A stretch of 64,000 nt of DNA from Sphingobacterium faecium (GCF_003054045.1 NZ_QBKH01000009.1:55222-119221), one strand, 5' to 3'; counted from the stretch's first letter, positions 36,231-46,366 are shown. Notes: generated by a model from the letters alone, not told the origin. Numbers and translations: made by a program.

Positions 36231-37544
36231 TCAATTCTGTACAAAAGGTAGTGGATCGCGTAATGTAAAGCGAACATCTATCTTAATTCCATTTCGTTCA
36301 ATTTTCATTGTGATTTCTTTGCCTTCTTCCGATTTCATTAAATTAGTCAAATCCTCCAGTGTGTAAGCTGAAACACTTTTACCATTGACAGCTAAAATTT
36401 TATCATCTCTCCTTAAACCCGCCAATTGAGCAGGAGAAGCTTCCCTGACCATATCGATTTTAAATAAAGGTTTTAACACAAACTTAAACTGCAGTTTATT
36501 ATTAAAATTAATATCCTTACTATCATCACGCTTTAATGTAACTGGTACTTCCTGCTTTTCCCATTTCATTCCGTTGTGTACAATTTCTAAACCACTCATA
36601 TTCAAATAATAAAATTTATCAAAATTTCTATTCTTACTTAGATAAATCTGTTTATTGGGATAATCAAAAATAATTTTAAACCGCCGTAACAACTCATTGC
36701 CAATAGATCCAATTCTCTCATTTACGATCTTTGCATTTTGAACGGATTCAAACTCTGGGTAAGCCACCAGTGGAAATGACATTTGGAATGGACCTATGGT
36801 CAATTTCTTTATCCGATTTCGCAAACCATAAATTTCACCATTAAATCCCTGACCGATATAATCCGAGATAAAGGGGGGGCGAACTTCATAATCTTTCAAT
36901 CTATTTTTCAATAACAATACCGCATCACTATTTCCCATATCGATAAGTGCTTTACCATTAATCTCCAGATTATCTTGCTGTACAGAAATTTTAACAAATG
37001 GGCGACTTCCGATAACCTCAATGGCTAATATCGTTAGCTTTGACCATGACTTTGGGGTATTTTCATTAGGAAATACTTTTATTCTCTTTTTCAAAAAGTC
37101 AAATTCAATTCTATAGTCTGAAAAGAAGCGACTGCCCAATATCCCATTGACCTCGACACCAATTCGTGATGATATATCAATATGCTCATTATCTAAAATA
37201 AAAATAGGATGATCTATATCTTCCATTTTTTTCCCAACGATCACATGATTATTGATCGCTAAAATACCATCCACACCGGCATTCCGTCCAAGACCCTGAA
37301 ACTTATTTTTAAAGATTGTACTGTCGACTTCACCTAGAGACTTGCCAAAGACCATTGTTTCTTTTACTCCGGTGTCGAGCAGAAAATTCATCATAAAACC
37401 ATTTACCTCTACAGGTATTATAACGAGATTATGCACAAATATAAAGGGGAAACTTAGCTTCTTGTTTTTATGCAAAACAAACCCTGATTGCCCAAAAGCA
37501 ACTTGGAAAAGCAAACATATCAACAATAGGAGGCCTATTTTCAT
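36231..37544 (-). CDS. Retropepsin-like aspartyl protease with PDZ domain
   Basis: A 437-aa exported protein (signal peptide ends VAFGQ, residue 19). Two pepsin-like halves are visible: LLDTGVKETMVFG (DTG, about residue 57) and ALIDMGNSDAVLL (DMG in place of DTG, about 202). A PDZ domain lies at about 350-425 (EASPAQLAGLRRDDKILAVNG). The family occurs in Bacteroidota envelopes. The second motif is degenerate, so activity may be reduced or asymmetric. A relic of a paralogue's promoter and signal peptide lies at 43318-43417. Confidence 0.82.
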   Translation of the reverse strand: MKIGLLLLICLLFQVAFGQSGFVLHKNKKLSFPFIFVHNLVIIPVEVNGFMMNFLLDTGVKETMVFGKSLGEVDSTIFKNKFQGLGRNAGVDGILAINNHVIVGKKMEDIDHPIFILDNEHIDISSRIGVEVNGILGSRFFSDYRIEFDFLKKRIKVFPNENTPKSWSKLTILAIEVIGSRPFVKISVQQDNLEINGKALIDMGNSDAVLLLKNRLKDYEVRPPFISDYIGQGFNGEIYGLRNRIKKLTIGPFQMSFPLVAYPEFESVQNAKIVNERIGSIGNELLRRFKIIFDYPNKQIYLSKNRNFDKFYYLNMSGLEIVHNGMKWEKQEVPVTLKRDDSKDINFNNKLQFKFVLKPLFKIDMVREASPAQLAGLRRDDKILAVNGKSVSAYTLEDLTNLMKSEEGKEITMKIERNGIKIDVRFTLRDPLPFVQN

Positions 37545-37675
37545 GAAAGTCTATATTGGTATAGACAATATACCAAAAAAAGAGGGAAAAGAAAGAATAA
37601 TCCGAACTACTAAATAAACTAGCTTTGATTTCACCAAAAGTCCTCAATAGACCAACTAAAAATGAATCCGGTTCA

Positions 37676-37737
37676 ATAAATCATATCAAAATAAAAGGGG
37701 GAGCTATAGCTCCCCCTTTTATTTTGATATGATTTAT
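37676..37737. terminator. 62-bp perfect palindrome ending the first SusCD operon
   Basis: Two 31-nt arms (37676-37706 and 37707-37737) are exact reverse complements with no spacer. The centre is GGGGGAGCTATAGCTCCCCC and the outer arms are A/T-rich. It starts 15 bp after the SusD stop on the minus strand and probably acts as a terminator or a strong 3' stability hairpin. Confidence 0.8.
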
Positions 37738-37751
37738 GATTAATCGATCAG

Positions 37752-39260
37752 TTATGGATTTTGAGATCCGATATTTGGATTTGACTCCATTTCTGAACGT
37801 GGAATCAAAAATTGCCATCTTGGATCACCAGCAGGTACATCCATTAAATCTCCTACAGATGCCGAAACATAATTTGGAACTGCAGTACGATTTAAAGGCT
37901 GATTTAATCTTTTCAGATCAAGAAATCTAAAACCTTCACCCCACAATTCAACACGTCTGTTTGTTAAAATTTCATTAATTAAATCTGTACCGGTTTTACT
38001 TGAGATAGTAGCTGAAGCATCTCTTGCTTGAACCAATTTAAATAATGCTTGTTGAGCTAAAGAAGTTTGATTACTTTTAGCATATGCCTCTGCTAAAATT
38101 AAATGCATTTCTGCACTTCGAATATATGTTACATCTCCTAAAGTTCCACCATCAGCCTTAATAGAAAATTTTCTACTCATATAATCCTGTCTAGCAAAAG
38201 CTGTTGTAGGCAAAGGAAAGTTTGCAGCTGTAGGTTTCGGTTCCCACATTTTCTTTCTGACATCCGTAGAAGAGATCTGATCGTATAAAACTGAATTAAT
38301 TCTCTTTGGATTAGCTCTCATATAAGAAGTATTCGCATTATATGCAATCTGCGCAAACCACGAACCAAATGCATCTCCCTGGTCAGCCGAAGGCATCGCC
38401 GCCCACATAACTTCAGACATAACACTAGCGTCATTAAATCCTTTTACATAGACTTCTTGATTCATTAAAGGATACTTGTTTTCATCAATAACCTTTTTAG
38501 CATATAAAATCGCATTCGGATAATCTTGCATTGTTAGAGCAATGCGAGCTCGTAAACCCAAAGCTACATCAACGTTAGCTTGAGATTTATTCGATCTCGT
38601 AGCTGTATTTAATGCAATGGCATCCTCCAAATCTTTAATAATTGCCTGATATATCACTTCAACAGACTCACGTGGTTTAGCGGAGTCGTTACTTGATAAT
38701 AACAAAGGAACTCCCAATTGGGCATTTGGTTTTACTGCAGCATCGTATCTTTTACCGTACAATTGTACTAAATAAGAATAACAATAAGCTCTTGTTGTTA
38801 ATGCTTCTGATTTTATTCTAGCAATTTCAGCAGGTGTACCTGTCACGTTATCAATATTATCAATAATAAAATTTAAATTACCTATGATTTTATAAAACGT
38901 ACGATAAACAAAGTAATTAACCTGATGATTATCAGCTCTATGAGCTACCCAATTCCCCTCTCCTGTACTCGTAAACCAGTTTCCAGCGCTAATACCTAAA
39001 TCTTCTCCCATAAAATCCATCGATAGCAATATACCTCCGACTCCTGGTTTATTTTGAACATTAGATGTTGTAACTGTTGTTCTTTCAAACATGAAACGAT
39101 ATACCCCATTTATTGCTGTATTGGCATTTGCAGTACTTGTGAATATATTTTCTTGACCAACCTTATCTGTAGGTGCTGTTTCCAAATAATCTTTCTTACA
39201 ACCTGAAAATAATAAAACGGTTGCAAGAGTAGATAATAAAAGTGTCTTTTTCATTTTCAT
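37752..39260 (-). CDS. SusD/RagB-family nutrient-binding lipoprotein
   Basis: A 502-aa surface lipoprotein. The signal peptide ends LLFSGC (Cys20). The N-terminus KKDYLETAPTDKVGQENIF and the tetratricopeptide-like helices (ARIKSEALTTRAYCYSYLVQLYGKRYD, RIALTMQDYPNAILYAKKVI) are typical, as is the C-terminal ILTNRRVELWGEGFRFLDLKR motif. It forms the lid of the SusC channel encoded 14 bp upstream. The substrate is unknown. Confidence 0.93.
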   Translation of the reverse strand: MKMKKTLLLSTLATVLLFSGCKKDYLETAPTDKVGQENIFTSTANANTAINGVYRFMFERTTVTTSNVQNKPGVGGILLSMDFMGEDLGISAGNWFTSTGEGNWVAHRADNHQVNYFVYRTFYKIIGNLNFIIDNIDNVTGTPAEIARIKSEALTTRAYCYSYLVQLYGKRYDAAVKPNAQLGVPLLLSSNDSAKPRESVEVIYQAIIKDLEDAIALNTATRSNKSQANVDVALGLRARIALTMQDYPNAILYAKKVIDENKYPLMNQEVYVKGFNDASVMSEVMWAAMPSADQGDAFGSWFAQIAYNANTSYMRANPKRINSVLYDQISSTDVRKKMWEPKPTAANFPLPTTAFARQDYMSRKFSIKADGGTLGDVTYIRSAEMHLILAEAYAKSNQTSLAQQALFKLVQARDASATISSKTGTDLINEILTNRRVELWGEGFRFLDLKRLNQPLNRTAVPNYVSASVGDLMDVPAGDPRWQFLIPRSEMESNPNIGSQNP

Positions 39261-39274
39261 TAAAAATCTAAAAA

Positions 39275-42200
39275 TTACAATGATAAATTAATACCCAAAC
39301 TAAACATTCTGTTAGGCAAGTAAGTGCTTGAGTTAGTTCCATCAAATGCCTCAGACGGGTTCATTCCCCTTCTCTTAGAAATTAAACCTAAGTTTTCTCC
39401 AGCGAAGAAAACACGAGCAGAACTTACATCAATTTTACTTAACAGATTTTTAGGTAAAGAATAAGAAAAATTCACATTTCTAAAACTGATGTAACTTGCA
39501 TCGATTAACCATCTGCTAGAAGCGGCATTAATATTTGCAGAATTTGACGCATCAAGCCTTGGAATATCACTTGTTGTATTTTCTGTTGTCCATGCGTTTA
39601 ATGCATCTGCATGATAAGCTTTTCCAAAACTTGCAGTTCCCATTAAACCAGCGTAGTTACTATCATAAACCTTACCACCTAATTGATAAGTGATTAAGAA
39701 TGATAATGAGAAATCTTTATAATTAAAGGTATTCGTAAATGCTCCCATGAAATCTGGAATCGCTGAACCTGAATAATCAAATTTAGCATGGGTTTGATTT
39801 ACAACGTAATCTTTACCATTGACAGTTCTAATATTTGCTGCTGCAGTTCCTTCCGCTGGTATATAAAGTGCCGATCCATCAGAAGCATCAACTCCTGCAT
39901 ATTGTCTAAGCCAAAAAGAATAGTAATCTTTTCCAACTTCACGTCTTTTAGTTCCAGTTGTAACGACCTTATTTTCATCTGGCATTTTTGTAATTCTATT
40001 TTTAAAAGTAGTAAAGTTTGCAGATAAATTCCAGCTAAAGTCTTCTTTACGAATGATATCTCCGGCCAATGTTAATTCAACACCAGTATTATACATTGCC
40101 CCAACATTGCGAATTTGTGATTCAAATGCATTTGAAGTAGGCAGAGGCACATTCATTAATAATTTATCAGAACCTCTTTTATAAAATTCCAACTCACCTG
40201 TCAAACGACCCTTAAAAAATGAAAAATTGGTTCCAATATTAAAAGTATTAGATGTTTCCCAAGTAATATCGGGATTAGGAGCACTATAAATAATGACACC
40301 AGGAAAAGCACCATTATTCGATCCTAATTGGTACAATGCTTGATAAGCATAGTAATTTGGATCTCCGTTTTCATCTAAAATATTATTATTTCCAACCTGG
40401 CCAAATGATGCTTTCAATCTCAAGTCATCAACCCAAGATACATCTTTCATAAAATTTTCTTTGCTTAATGCCCAAGCACCACCCAATGAGAAAAATGTAC
40501 CCCAACGATTTTCTTTTTTAAAGATAGAGGAACCATCACGGCGAATTGAACCATCTAAATAATATTTTTCATCAAAATTATAGGATACCTTCGAGAAATA
40601 AGATTCGATCTTATTTTCATTCGTATATCCGGCTATAGAAAATGGCGTCACGAAATTATTAAATTCATAAATACCGGTTGACACAACTCCTCTTTTCTCA
40701 GCAGAAGATACATGATAATTATAATCGTAATTTTCATGTCCTAAAATAGCGGAGACATTATGTTTATTAATCGATTTACGATAAGATAGAATTTGATTGA
40801 AAGTATAAGATTTAGTGGTCGAATTCTGTTCATATCCCGATCCATTTAATGTAGCTCCATCTCCGATAAGATTATTATAATAAATGCTATTACTACCATT
40901 TCTTATATCAATGCTGAATGTTGGCGTAAAAGTAAAATCTTTTAAAAATTTAATCTCCGCAAATGCTCTACCGCCAATAAGATTTCTCTTATTCACTCTA
41001 GGATTTAACATAGTTTCATAGATTACATGACGGCCAGGAGAAGCACCACTAGGTCTATTGACTGAACCAGCATGCATACCATAATCATACATTTGGATTC
41101 CAGTAATAGGATCTAGAACAGCTTTTCCAGTCGCATCCCACGCATGTACAGGATATATTGAGCCTATTCCACGTATAAAGTTGAACGGATTAATAAACGA
41201 ATTAGCTGAATTAGTTGATGCATCAGAAGCTACACTACCGGTTGAACTGCTTGCAGATAAATTAACCCCAGTTTTTAACCAAGATTTTACCGTTGTATTT
41301 AAATTTACACGACCATTAAATCTTTCAAAATCAGAACCTATTACATATCCTTCATCTTTCAGATAACCCAAAGAAACATAATAATCCGTTTTTTCAGCAC
41401 TCCCACTTACACTTAAATTTGCATCTGAACGCTTACCTGTTCTCAACATTTTATCGTACCAATCAAAATCATCGTACTTAAGTGATGCATCAGGATTCAT
41501 CTTGCCATCTAAACCTACGACTTCATTATTATCAACATTAAATGGATTATACATCAAAGTCGAGAAAATTGTATTTTTAGCTTTTAGGGCTGCATCAGAT
41601 TCTAATAAACCTTTTCCTGTTGTTGGAAACATATATGAGTTTTTCAAAGCTTGAAAAACTGTTGGATAATAATCCATTGTACCAACACGGTCATATTCAG
41701 GAATTCCTCTATTCGAAATACCTTGTGTAAAACCCGCATTCAATTTTGGTGCACCTTTACCTTTTTTAGTAGTAATAATTATCACACCATTTCCAGCTCT
41801 TGATCCATACAATGCCGCTGAAGTGGCATCTTTCAATATCGATATGCTTTCAACATCAGAACTGTTAATATCTCCAATATTACCATCAAAAACTGAACCG
41901 TCGACAACATAAAGTGGAGCGCTTGAGGCAGACATTGAACCAAAACCTCTTAAACGAATTGCTGGCCCTGTACCGGGTTGACCATTTCCTGCATTAACAG
42001 AAATACCAGGAGCAGATCCCGCCAATGCATTAGTAATATTTGTTACAGTACGTTTCTCTAAATCTTTAGAACCAATAGTTGCAACAGAACCAGTAATTTC
42101 TGTTTTTTTAGCTGTACCATACGCTACCACTACAACTTCATCTAAAGCATTATCGGAATTATCCAATGTAACATTAAATGAAGATTGTCCTTCTTTAACG

Positions 42201-42448
42201 ATTAATGTTTTATCTGAAAAACCGACTGATCGAAAAACAATAACCTTTCCTGTAGGCACTGAGAATGAGTAATTTCCATTCGCATCTGTTTGAGTAGCTT
42301 GGTTAGATCCTTGGACAGCTATCGTCACACCAACCAATGGTTTCCCATCAGCTCCTGTTACACGACCACTAACTTTTTTCTCTTGCGCAAATGCAACAGA
42401 AGTCAGAATCATACTACCCACAAAAAAACTGAGTAATGTTTGTTTCAT
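39275..42448 (-). CDS. SusC/RagA-family TonB-dependent transporter
   Basis: A 1057-aa transporter. The signal peptide ends VAFAQ (22). A carboxypeptidase-regulatory-like domain (about 25-95) precedes the conserved DEVVVVAYGTAKK TonB box region, the plug with GSMSASSAPLYVVDGSV and ILKDATSAALYGSRAGNG, and a large barrel ending LGINLSL. Residues 1-105 match the SusC at 49582 at 97 positions, then the two diverge. It pairs with the SusD at 37752. It has a TTTG-N19-TAACTTTG promoter and a leader of about 270 nt. Confidence 0.95.
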   Translation of the reverse strand: MKQTLLSFFVGSMILTSVAFAQEKKVSGRVTGADGKPLVGVTIAVQGSNQATQTDANGNYSFSVPTGKVIVFRSVGFSDKTLIVKEGQSSFNVTLDNSDNALDEVVVVAYGTAKKTEITGSVATIGSKDLEKRTVTNITNALAGSAPGISVNAGNGQPGTGPAIRLRGFGSMSASSAPLYVVDGSVFDGNIGDINSSDVESISILKDATSAALYGSRAGNGVIIITTKKGKGAPKLNAGFTQGISNRGIPEYDRVGTMDYYPTVFQALKNSYMFPTTGKGLLESDAALKAKNTIFSTLMYNPFNVDNNEVVGLDGKMNPDASLKYDDFDWYDKMLRTGKRSDANLSVSGSAEKTDYYVSLGYLKDEGYVIGSDFERFNGRVNLNTTVKSWLKTGVNLSASSSTGSVASDASTNSANSFINPFNFIRGIGSIYPVHAWDATGKAVLDPITGIQMYDYGMHAGSVNRPSGASPGRHVIYETMLNPRVNKRNLIGGRAFAEIKFLKDFTFTPTFSIDIRNGSNSIYYNNLIGDGATLNGSGYEQNSTTKSYTFNQILSYRKSINKHNVSAILGHENYDYNYHVSSAEKRGVVSTGIYEFNNFVTPFSIAGYTNENKIESYFSKVSYNFDEKYYLDGSIRRDGSSIFKKENRWGTFFSLGGAWALSKENFMKDVSWVDDLRLKASFGQVGNNNILDENGDPNYYAYQALYQLGSNNGAFPGVIIYSAPNPDITWETSNTFNIGTNFSFFKGRLTGELEFYKRGSDKLLMNVPLPTSNAFESQIRNVGAMYNTGVELTLAGDIIRKEDFSWNLSANFTTFKNRITKMPDENKVVTTGTKRREVGKDYYSFWLRQYAGVDASDGSALYIPAEGTAAANIRTVNGKDYVVNQTHAKFDYSGSAIPDFMGAFTNTFNYKDFSLSFLITYQLGGKVYDSNYAGLMGTASFGKAYHADALNAWTTENTTSDIPRLDASNSANINAASSRWLIDASYISFRNVNFSYSLPKNLLSKIDVSSARVFFAGENLGLISKRRGMNPSEAFDGTNSSTYLPNRMFSLGINLSL

Positions 42449-42472
42449 ATGTTTATATTTATTTAAGTGTGT

Positions 42473-42492
42473 AAAGTCCTAAAAAAGACTTT
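42473..42492 (-). promoter_or_regulatory. Conserved hairpin in the SusC leader
   Basis: AAAGTC and GACTTT pair around an 8-nt loop, 25 nt upstream of the start codon. The SusC leader at 49607 has the same hairpin with a different stem end and loop, and both are flanked by the same TTAACCAAAGTC segment. Confidence 0.45.
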
Positions 42493-42572
42493 GGTTAAGC
42501 AATCTTGTTTTCTAAACAACTATCAGGCAATACTTTACATTACAATCAAACAATTCATCGGCAATCGACCCC

Positions 42573-42586
42573 ACGCAATCGATTGC
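42573..42586. promoter_or_regulatory. CAATCGATTG palindrome in the SusC leader (candidate operator)
   Basis: GCAATCGATTGC is a 12-bp palindrome. The 13-mer ACGCAATCGATTG occurs exactly also at 49747 in the other SusC leader. The form resembles LacI-family operators. It lies downstream of the predicted transcription start, so a bound repressor could act as a roadblock. Confidence 0.45.
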
Positions 42587-42724
42587 ATATTCTCTCATGC
42601 ATTTGACCAGTGTTAATATTTAAGAAGAAATACGAATGTATACTGTTAGAGTACTTTTCAAAACGGCGAATTGCAAATTATCTAAAATATCTGCGTACTG
42701 CCTAGTGTTAAATAATGTTAAAAC

Positions 42725-42755
42725 CAAAGTTAAAACATTATTTCAAATTAGCAAA
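42725..42755 (-). promoter_or_regulatory. Promoter of the first SusCD operon
   Basis: On the minus strand TTTG (42752-42755), 19 nt, then TAACTTTG (42725-42732). This is an exact match to the Bacteroides consensus TTTG-N19-TAnnTTTG. Confidence 0.7.
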
Positions 42756-43317
42756 TTTTTGCAATTAAAATCTTTATACCATTAAAAAAATGCATGCAAG
42801 TAAGTTTAAACACATGAATTTTTATTACTATTTTTTGAAAATTAATAGCGAATGTAACATTCCTATGATTCAAAAATGATATCATAAAACTCAGAGTATG
42901 ATAACTTGAAAGCATAAATTAATCGTTCGAAATAAAGAAATGCTCATCATAATGAGAAATTTGAGAGTAATTGATCGATTACAGCTATAATAAAGTTTAA
43001 GTTTACAAATAATAAATATTGATACGAAATGCAATAAACTGCAACTTCCGCATCGGCTGAGATTAGGTTGTGATGAGTACATTTTCTATAGATTAATGAT
43101 TACCTAGAAATATAGATCAGCATTAAAATATCAAATTTCTAAATCCTAAAATTAAGCTTAAATTTTTAAAGATTATACAATTAGAGACTTTCTATATTCA
43201 TTTTTCTTTATTCGTAGTATATCGTTTAAACTTAAACCTCATTAATCTGTAGGGTTATTACGAAATAATATACATAAATATAAAAAGGAAGCTTGCATAC
43301 TGTTATTTAAATTAATT

Positions 43318-43417
43318 GTAATTGTCCTAAGAGAACTAGGAAAAGCAAATATGCTAGTAATTGGGAGACTATTTCTATCAAAGTGTATATGGGTATAGAC
43401 AAAATACCAAAAAAGAT
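43318..43417 (-). pseudogene. Relic of a paralogous PDZ/retropepsin gene (promoter and signal-peptide region)
   Basis: The minus strand aligns without gaps to the promoter and first 20 codons of the gene at 37544. Shared features are GGTAT-N7-ATACC, AAAAAA flanks, CTTT just before the start and ATTTGCTTTTCC within the signal peptide. The ATG has become ATA. Similarity ends after about 100 bp. Confidence 0.6.
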
Positions 43418-43610
43418 AATACAAATTAAACTAAAGGATGCTGTGTCATTGATGAAAGCATAAAAAAAATGAATAAGCGGAAACAACATTTTATACTTTC
43501 ATAAAGCTAGCATTTTTTCAATTTAAAGTTTATATAATTCGATGTCTGCTTAAATTGAGTTTGTATAGCTTGGAATGACACCTTGCATCGATTCCGTATA
43601 AAAAACAAGT

Positions 43611-43646
43611 AAGGGATTGTCTATTGTGTTATAGACAATCCCTTAA
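43611..43646 (-). terminator. Terminator of the second SusCD operon
   Basis: A perfect 15-bp stem (43611-43625 and 43632-43646) with a 6-nt loop, 28 bp beyond the last gene of the operon. Confidence 0.8.
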
Positions 43647-43673
43647 GATTTAATTAAATATTAAATCAAATAA

Positions 43674-44192
43674 TTAGTCATTCTCAACTAGACCTGAATA
43701 TCTAACACCTGAAATTCTATAGTGATCAAATCCTGTTGGACTATCATCACTAAATTTAACTTCAAATACGATACTATCTGCAACTGTTCCATTTGGATAT
43801 TTTGCAGCGCCTTTTAGTACTTTACCATTTGTAATATCAAATGTAATCTCGTCTCCTTCAGCAGCGGCATTCTTAATTGTCTTTCCAGAGAAAGATTTAT
43901 CCGATAAATTTAGATCGACTTTACCTTTAAATGTCCAAAAATTATCGTAATCATCCAGCCACATTTTATCAGATGTGTTCTCTACTGTATTGTAGGTACC
44001 TATTTTAAAATGGCCTAAACCGTACACGTCCTTTTCAACGAGAGAACCGTCAGCCTTAACAGCATCGGCTGTAACATACCATTCACCAGCAGTTTCTTGT
44101 GTAGCTGTCCCTTCAACCTCATCTTTCTTACAGGAGGTAAAGCTTATTGTAGCTGTAAGAAAAAATATTAATACTCTATTTGTTAATTTCAT
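43674..44192 (-). CDS. Small lipoprotein, lipid-binding putative hydrolase (Lipid_bd) type
   Basis: A 172-aa lipoprotein. The signal peptide ends SFTSC (Cys20). The mature protein is beta-rich (AGEWYVTADAVKADG, NFWTFKGKVDLNLSDKSFSG, DHYRISGVRYSGL), the pattern of the small Bacteroidota lipoproteins encoded behind SusCD genes. It is the fourth gene of the operon, 11 bp after the DUF5012-like gene. It is probably a surface accessory of the transporter. Confidence 0.72.
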   Translation of the reverse strand: MKLTNRVLIFFLTATISFTSCKKDEVEGTATQETAGEWYVTADAVKADGSLVEKDVYGLGHFKIGTYNTVENTSDKMWLDDYDNFWTFKGKVDLNLSDKSFSGKTIKNAAAEGDEITFDITNGKVLKGAAKYPNGTVADSIVFEVKFSDDSPTGFDHYRISGVRYSGLVEND

Positions 44193-44203
44193 AATATTTC
44201 AGT

Positions 44204-44833
44204 TTATTTTTTAACCCAAATTCTTGGAGTGTTTGGTGCTGTAGCTTGAGCAAGTAATGTAATTTTGAAAGTTAAAATATTTCCACTCATCACAGCAGAA
44301 CCAACAGCCGGTCCAAAACCGCTTAATGCCCACTCTGGTACGACAGCATTAATTCCATCAGTCGATAATACAAATACTGGAATAGTTGATGCACCCCAGA
44401 CATTGCTGAATCTATAAAATCCTGGAGCTAATTTGGTCATAGTACTCGAGTAAGCCGCATTGGCCTGATATGAATAATTGCCAGATAGATCTCCTTTTGG
44501 AGCCGCTGATAATACTGCTATGTAACGGCTAATAGATCCCGGAAAACCATCCGAGTTTATTGCACTATATTTCAATTCATAGATACCTTCTTTCGCAGTA
44601 TTCACAGAACCAGCAATTTTTACTTCAAGTGGCTTATCACCTTCTTTTGCCGTCACTCCAGCTTCAGTATATTTTCCACCCACGACCATAGACTGATACG
44701 CATCACCAGTTAATGTCAGAACAGGATAGGTTGTAATATGAGTCCCCCCCCCAGTTGTTTCATCCTTTTTACATGCATGAAATAAAAGCAAGACAAGCAT
44801 AAAAGGAATAATATTATATATAAATCTTTTCAT
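44204..44833 (-). CDS. DUF5012-like surface lipoprotein with Ig-like domain
   Basis: A 209-aa lipoprotein. The signal peptide ends LLFHAC (Cys21). An Ig-like domain at about 38-105 has GGKYTEAGVTAKEGD and GIYELKYSAINSDGFPGS; a beta domain follows. This is the DUF5012 layout, a typical third gene behind certain SusCD pairs such as the Bacteroides thetaiotaomicron BT2261-2264 locus. It probably helps bind the ligand at the surface. Confidence 0.75.
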   Translation of the reverse strand: MKRFIYNIIPFMLVLLLFHACKKDETTGGGTHITTYPVLTLTGDAYQSMVVGGKYTEAGVTAKEGDKPLEVKIAGSVNTAKEGIYELKYSAINSDGFPGSISRYIAVLSAAPKGDLSGNYSYQANAAYSSTMTKLAPGFYRFSNVWGASTIPVFVLSTDGINAVVPEWALSGFGPAVGSAVMSGNILTFKITLLAQATAPNTPRIWVKK

Positions 44834-44864
44834 TATTTTGTATATTTAAATCTATAACCAAATT

Positions 44865-46364
44865 TTATTTCGCCCAGAATACCGGTTCTTTATCTGGTTT
44901 AACGGCTGGAGCATTACTATTTGCATTTGTAGAGCTCTGAGCATAACGAATACGTTGCAAAAGCTGATTATTACCCACCGTATTAAACACATCTATAGGT
45001 GTATACAAAGTTCCGGGAACAAGTAGTTCAGGTTTAAAAACATCATTAGCGACATTATATATAGCAGCTCCATTTACAGTACCAAATGCTGGATATTTAA
45101 GACGTCTCAACTCACACCATGCTTCAAAATTATTTGTACCTGATAGAGCCACCCATTTTTGAATACCGATTAGCTTCGCATAATTAGCATTGTTATAAGC
45201 ATAAGTGCCAGTAATTACGTTTTGTGCATCAGAAGCTTTTAATCCAGCTGAAAGGAATGATTCAGTAATTGCATTGTCATAATGTGTTTTTGCAACTGCG
45301 GCCGAACCATTTTTGGCATAGTATTCCGCCAAGAAGAACTCTACTTCAGATTTAGTAATCAGATATACAGGAGAATCATATCTCATCGCAGGTCTGTTAA
45401 AGTTTTCGGCTTTGTATAATTTTGAAGTCGAGTAATTTGTCCCTGAGACTCCACCTAAAAACTTACCATCTTTGTTCTTATCAAAAAAAGCAGACAGCCT
45501 AGCATCATTGGAATCCTCCATAACTGCTGACAGGGCTAAATTCAATGTTACGTTTTTTTGAGTAGATCCGAAATAGGCTGCAAATTCCTCTTGATAATAT
45601 GGGTTTGCCTTACCTGTTTCATCTGCCCAAATTCCCGCCCAAGCCACATCTTCTGCAGGGAAGTTATTTTGAGAAATCAACGTTGCCAATTGGCTTTTAA
45701 CATCCTGAACTTTACTCATGCGCATTAGAATTTTTAATTTCAATGCATTCGCAAATTTAATCCATTCCGCTGAAGTCGATTTTCCAAAAAGAAATGACTC
45801 TATTACTGGTGTATCATCGGACACTTTAGACAAAGCGTCATCCAATTCAGCTAGTATACCCTTATAAACAGCATCACCATCATCATATTTTGGGGCGAGG
45901 ATATCTTTTTTCCAAGCTTCAGAATAAGGTGTTTCTCCATAGGCGTCCACTAATGCTTGCAATGTAAACGCTCTCAAAGTAGTCGCAGCAAGGTTATCTC
46001 CCCAACTATTAGTTGCTACAGATTTCTCGCGGATTGTTTGCAAATTGTTTAACACACGTGTATTAAGCTGAGTATATGTGCCACTTGAACGTGTTTGAGA
46101 TGTAATAAACTGTGAGTAGTCTACATAATTGCTTGTACCAAATAAATGGGCATATTGTTCAGAATAATATCCACCAAGAATACGGAAAAAGTTTCCATAA
46201 CTTGTAGCCAAGTTCATCTCTACTCCCGGAAGGATCAAATTACTTGTCACATTTTCCGTTGATGGTGAATTTGGATCCACATTGATATCTAAATATTTTT
46301 TACAAGATGTGACTCCTATTGCTATTGCCAATAAAGGCAGTATAATTTTTTTCATTTTGCTCAA
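44865..46364 (-). CDS. SusD-like_2 family outer membrane lipoprotein
   Basis: A 499-aa lipoprotein. The signal peptide ends IGVTSC (Cys21). The start of the mature protein KKYLDINVDPNSPSTENVTS and the GGYYSEQYAHLFGTSNYVDY segment are typical of the SusD-like_2 group rather than classical SusD. It pairs with the SusC gene 2 bp upstream. Confidence 0.92.
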   Translation of the reverse strand: MSKMKKIILPLLAIAIGVTSCKKYLDINVDPNSPSTENVTSNLILPGVEMNLATSYGNFFRILGGYYSEQYAHLFGTSNYVDYSQFITSQTRSSGTYTQLNTRVLNNLQTIREKSVATNSWGDNLAATTLRAFTLQALVDAYGETPYSEAWKKDILAPKYDDGDAVYKGILAELDDALSKVSDDTPVIESFLFGKSTSAEWIKFANALKLKILMRMSKVQDVKSQLATLISQNNFPAEDVAWAGIWADETGKANPYYQEEFAAYFGSTQKNVTLNLALSAVMEDSNDARLSAFFDKNKDGKFLGGVSGTNYSTSKLYKAENFNRPAMRYDSPVYLITKSEVEFFLAEYYAKNGSAAVAKTHYDNAITESFLSAGLKASDAQNVITGTYAYNNANYAKLIGIQKWVALSGTNNFEAWCELRRLKYPAFGTVNGAAIYNVANDVFKPELLVPGTLYTPIDVFNTVGNNQLLQRIRYAQSSTNANSNAPAVKPDKEPVFWAK

Positions 46365-46366
46365 TT

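Larger units (their letters stand above)
42449..43673. other. 1.2-kb intergenic region: SusC promoter, leader and a gene relic
   Basis: From low to high coordinates it holds the leader of the SusC gene (42449-42720), its promoter (42725-42755), AT-rich DNA without convincing frames, a relic of a PDZ/retropepsin-type gene start (43318-43417), and the terminator of the next operon (43611-43646). Short frames at 43242-43489 come from the relic. Confidence 0.6.

Noticed and set aside
43242..43489. Two 60-codon minus-strand frames in the SusC intergenic region
   Set aside because: They come from the decayed signal-peptide relic; no intact start with a conserved product.
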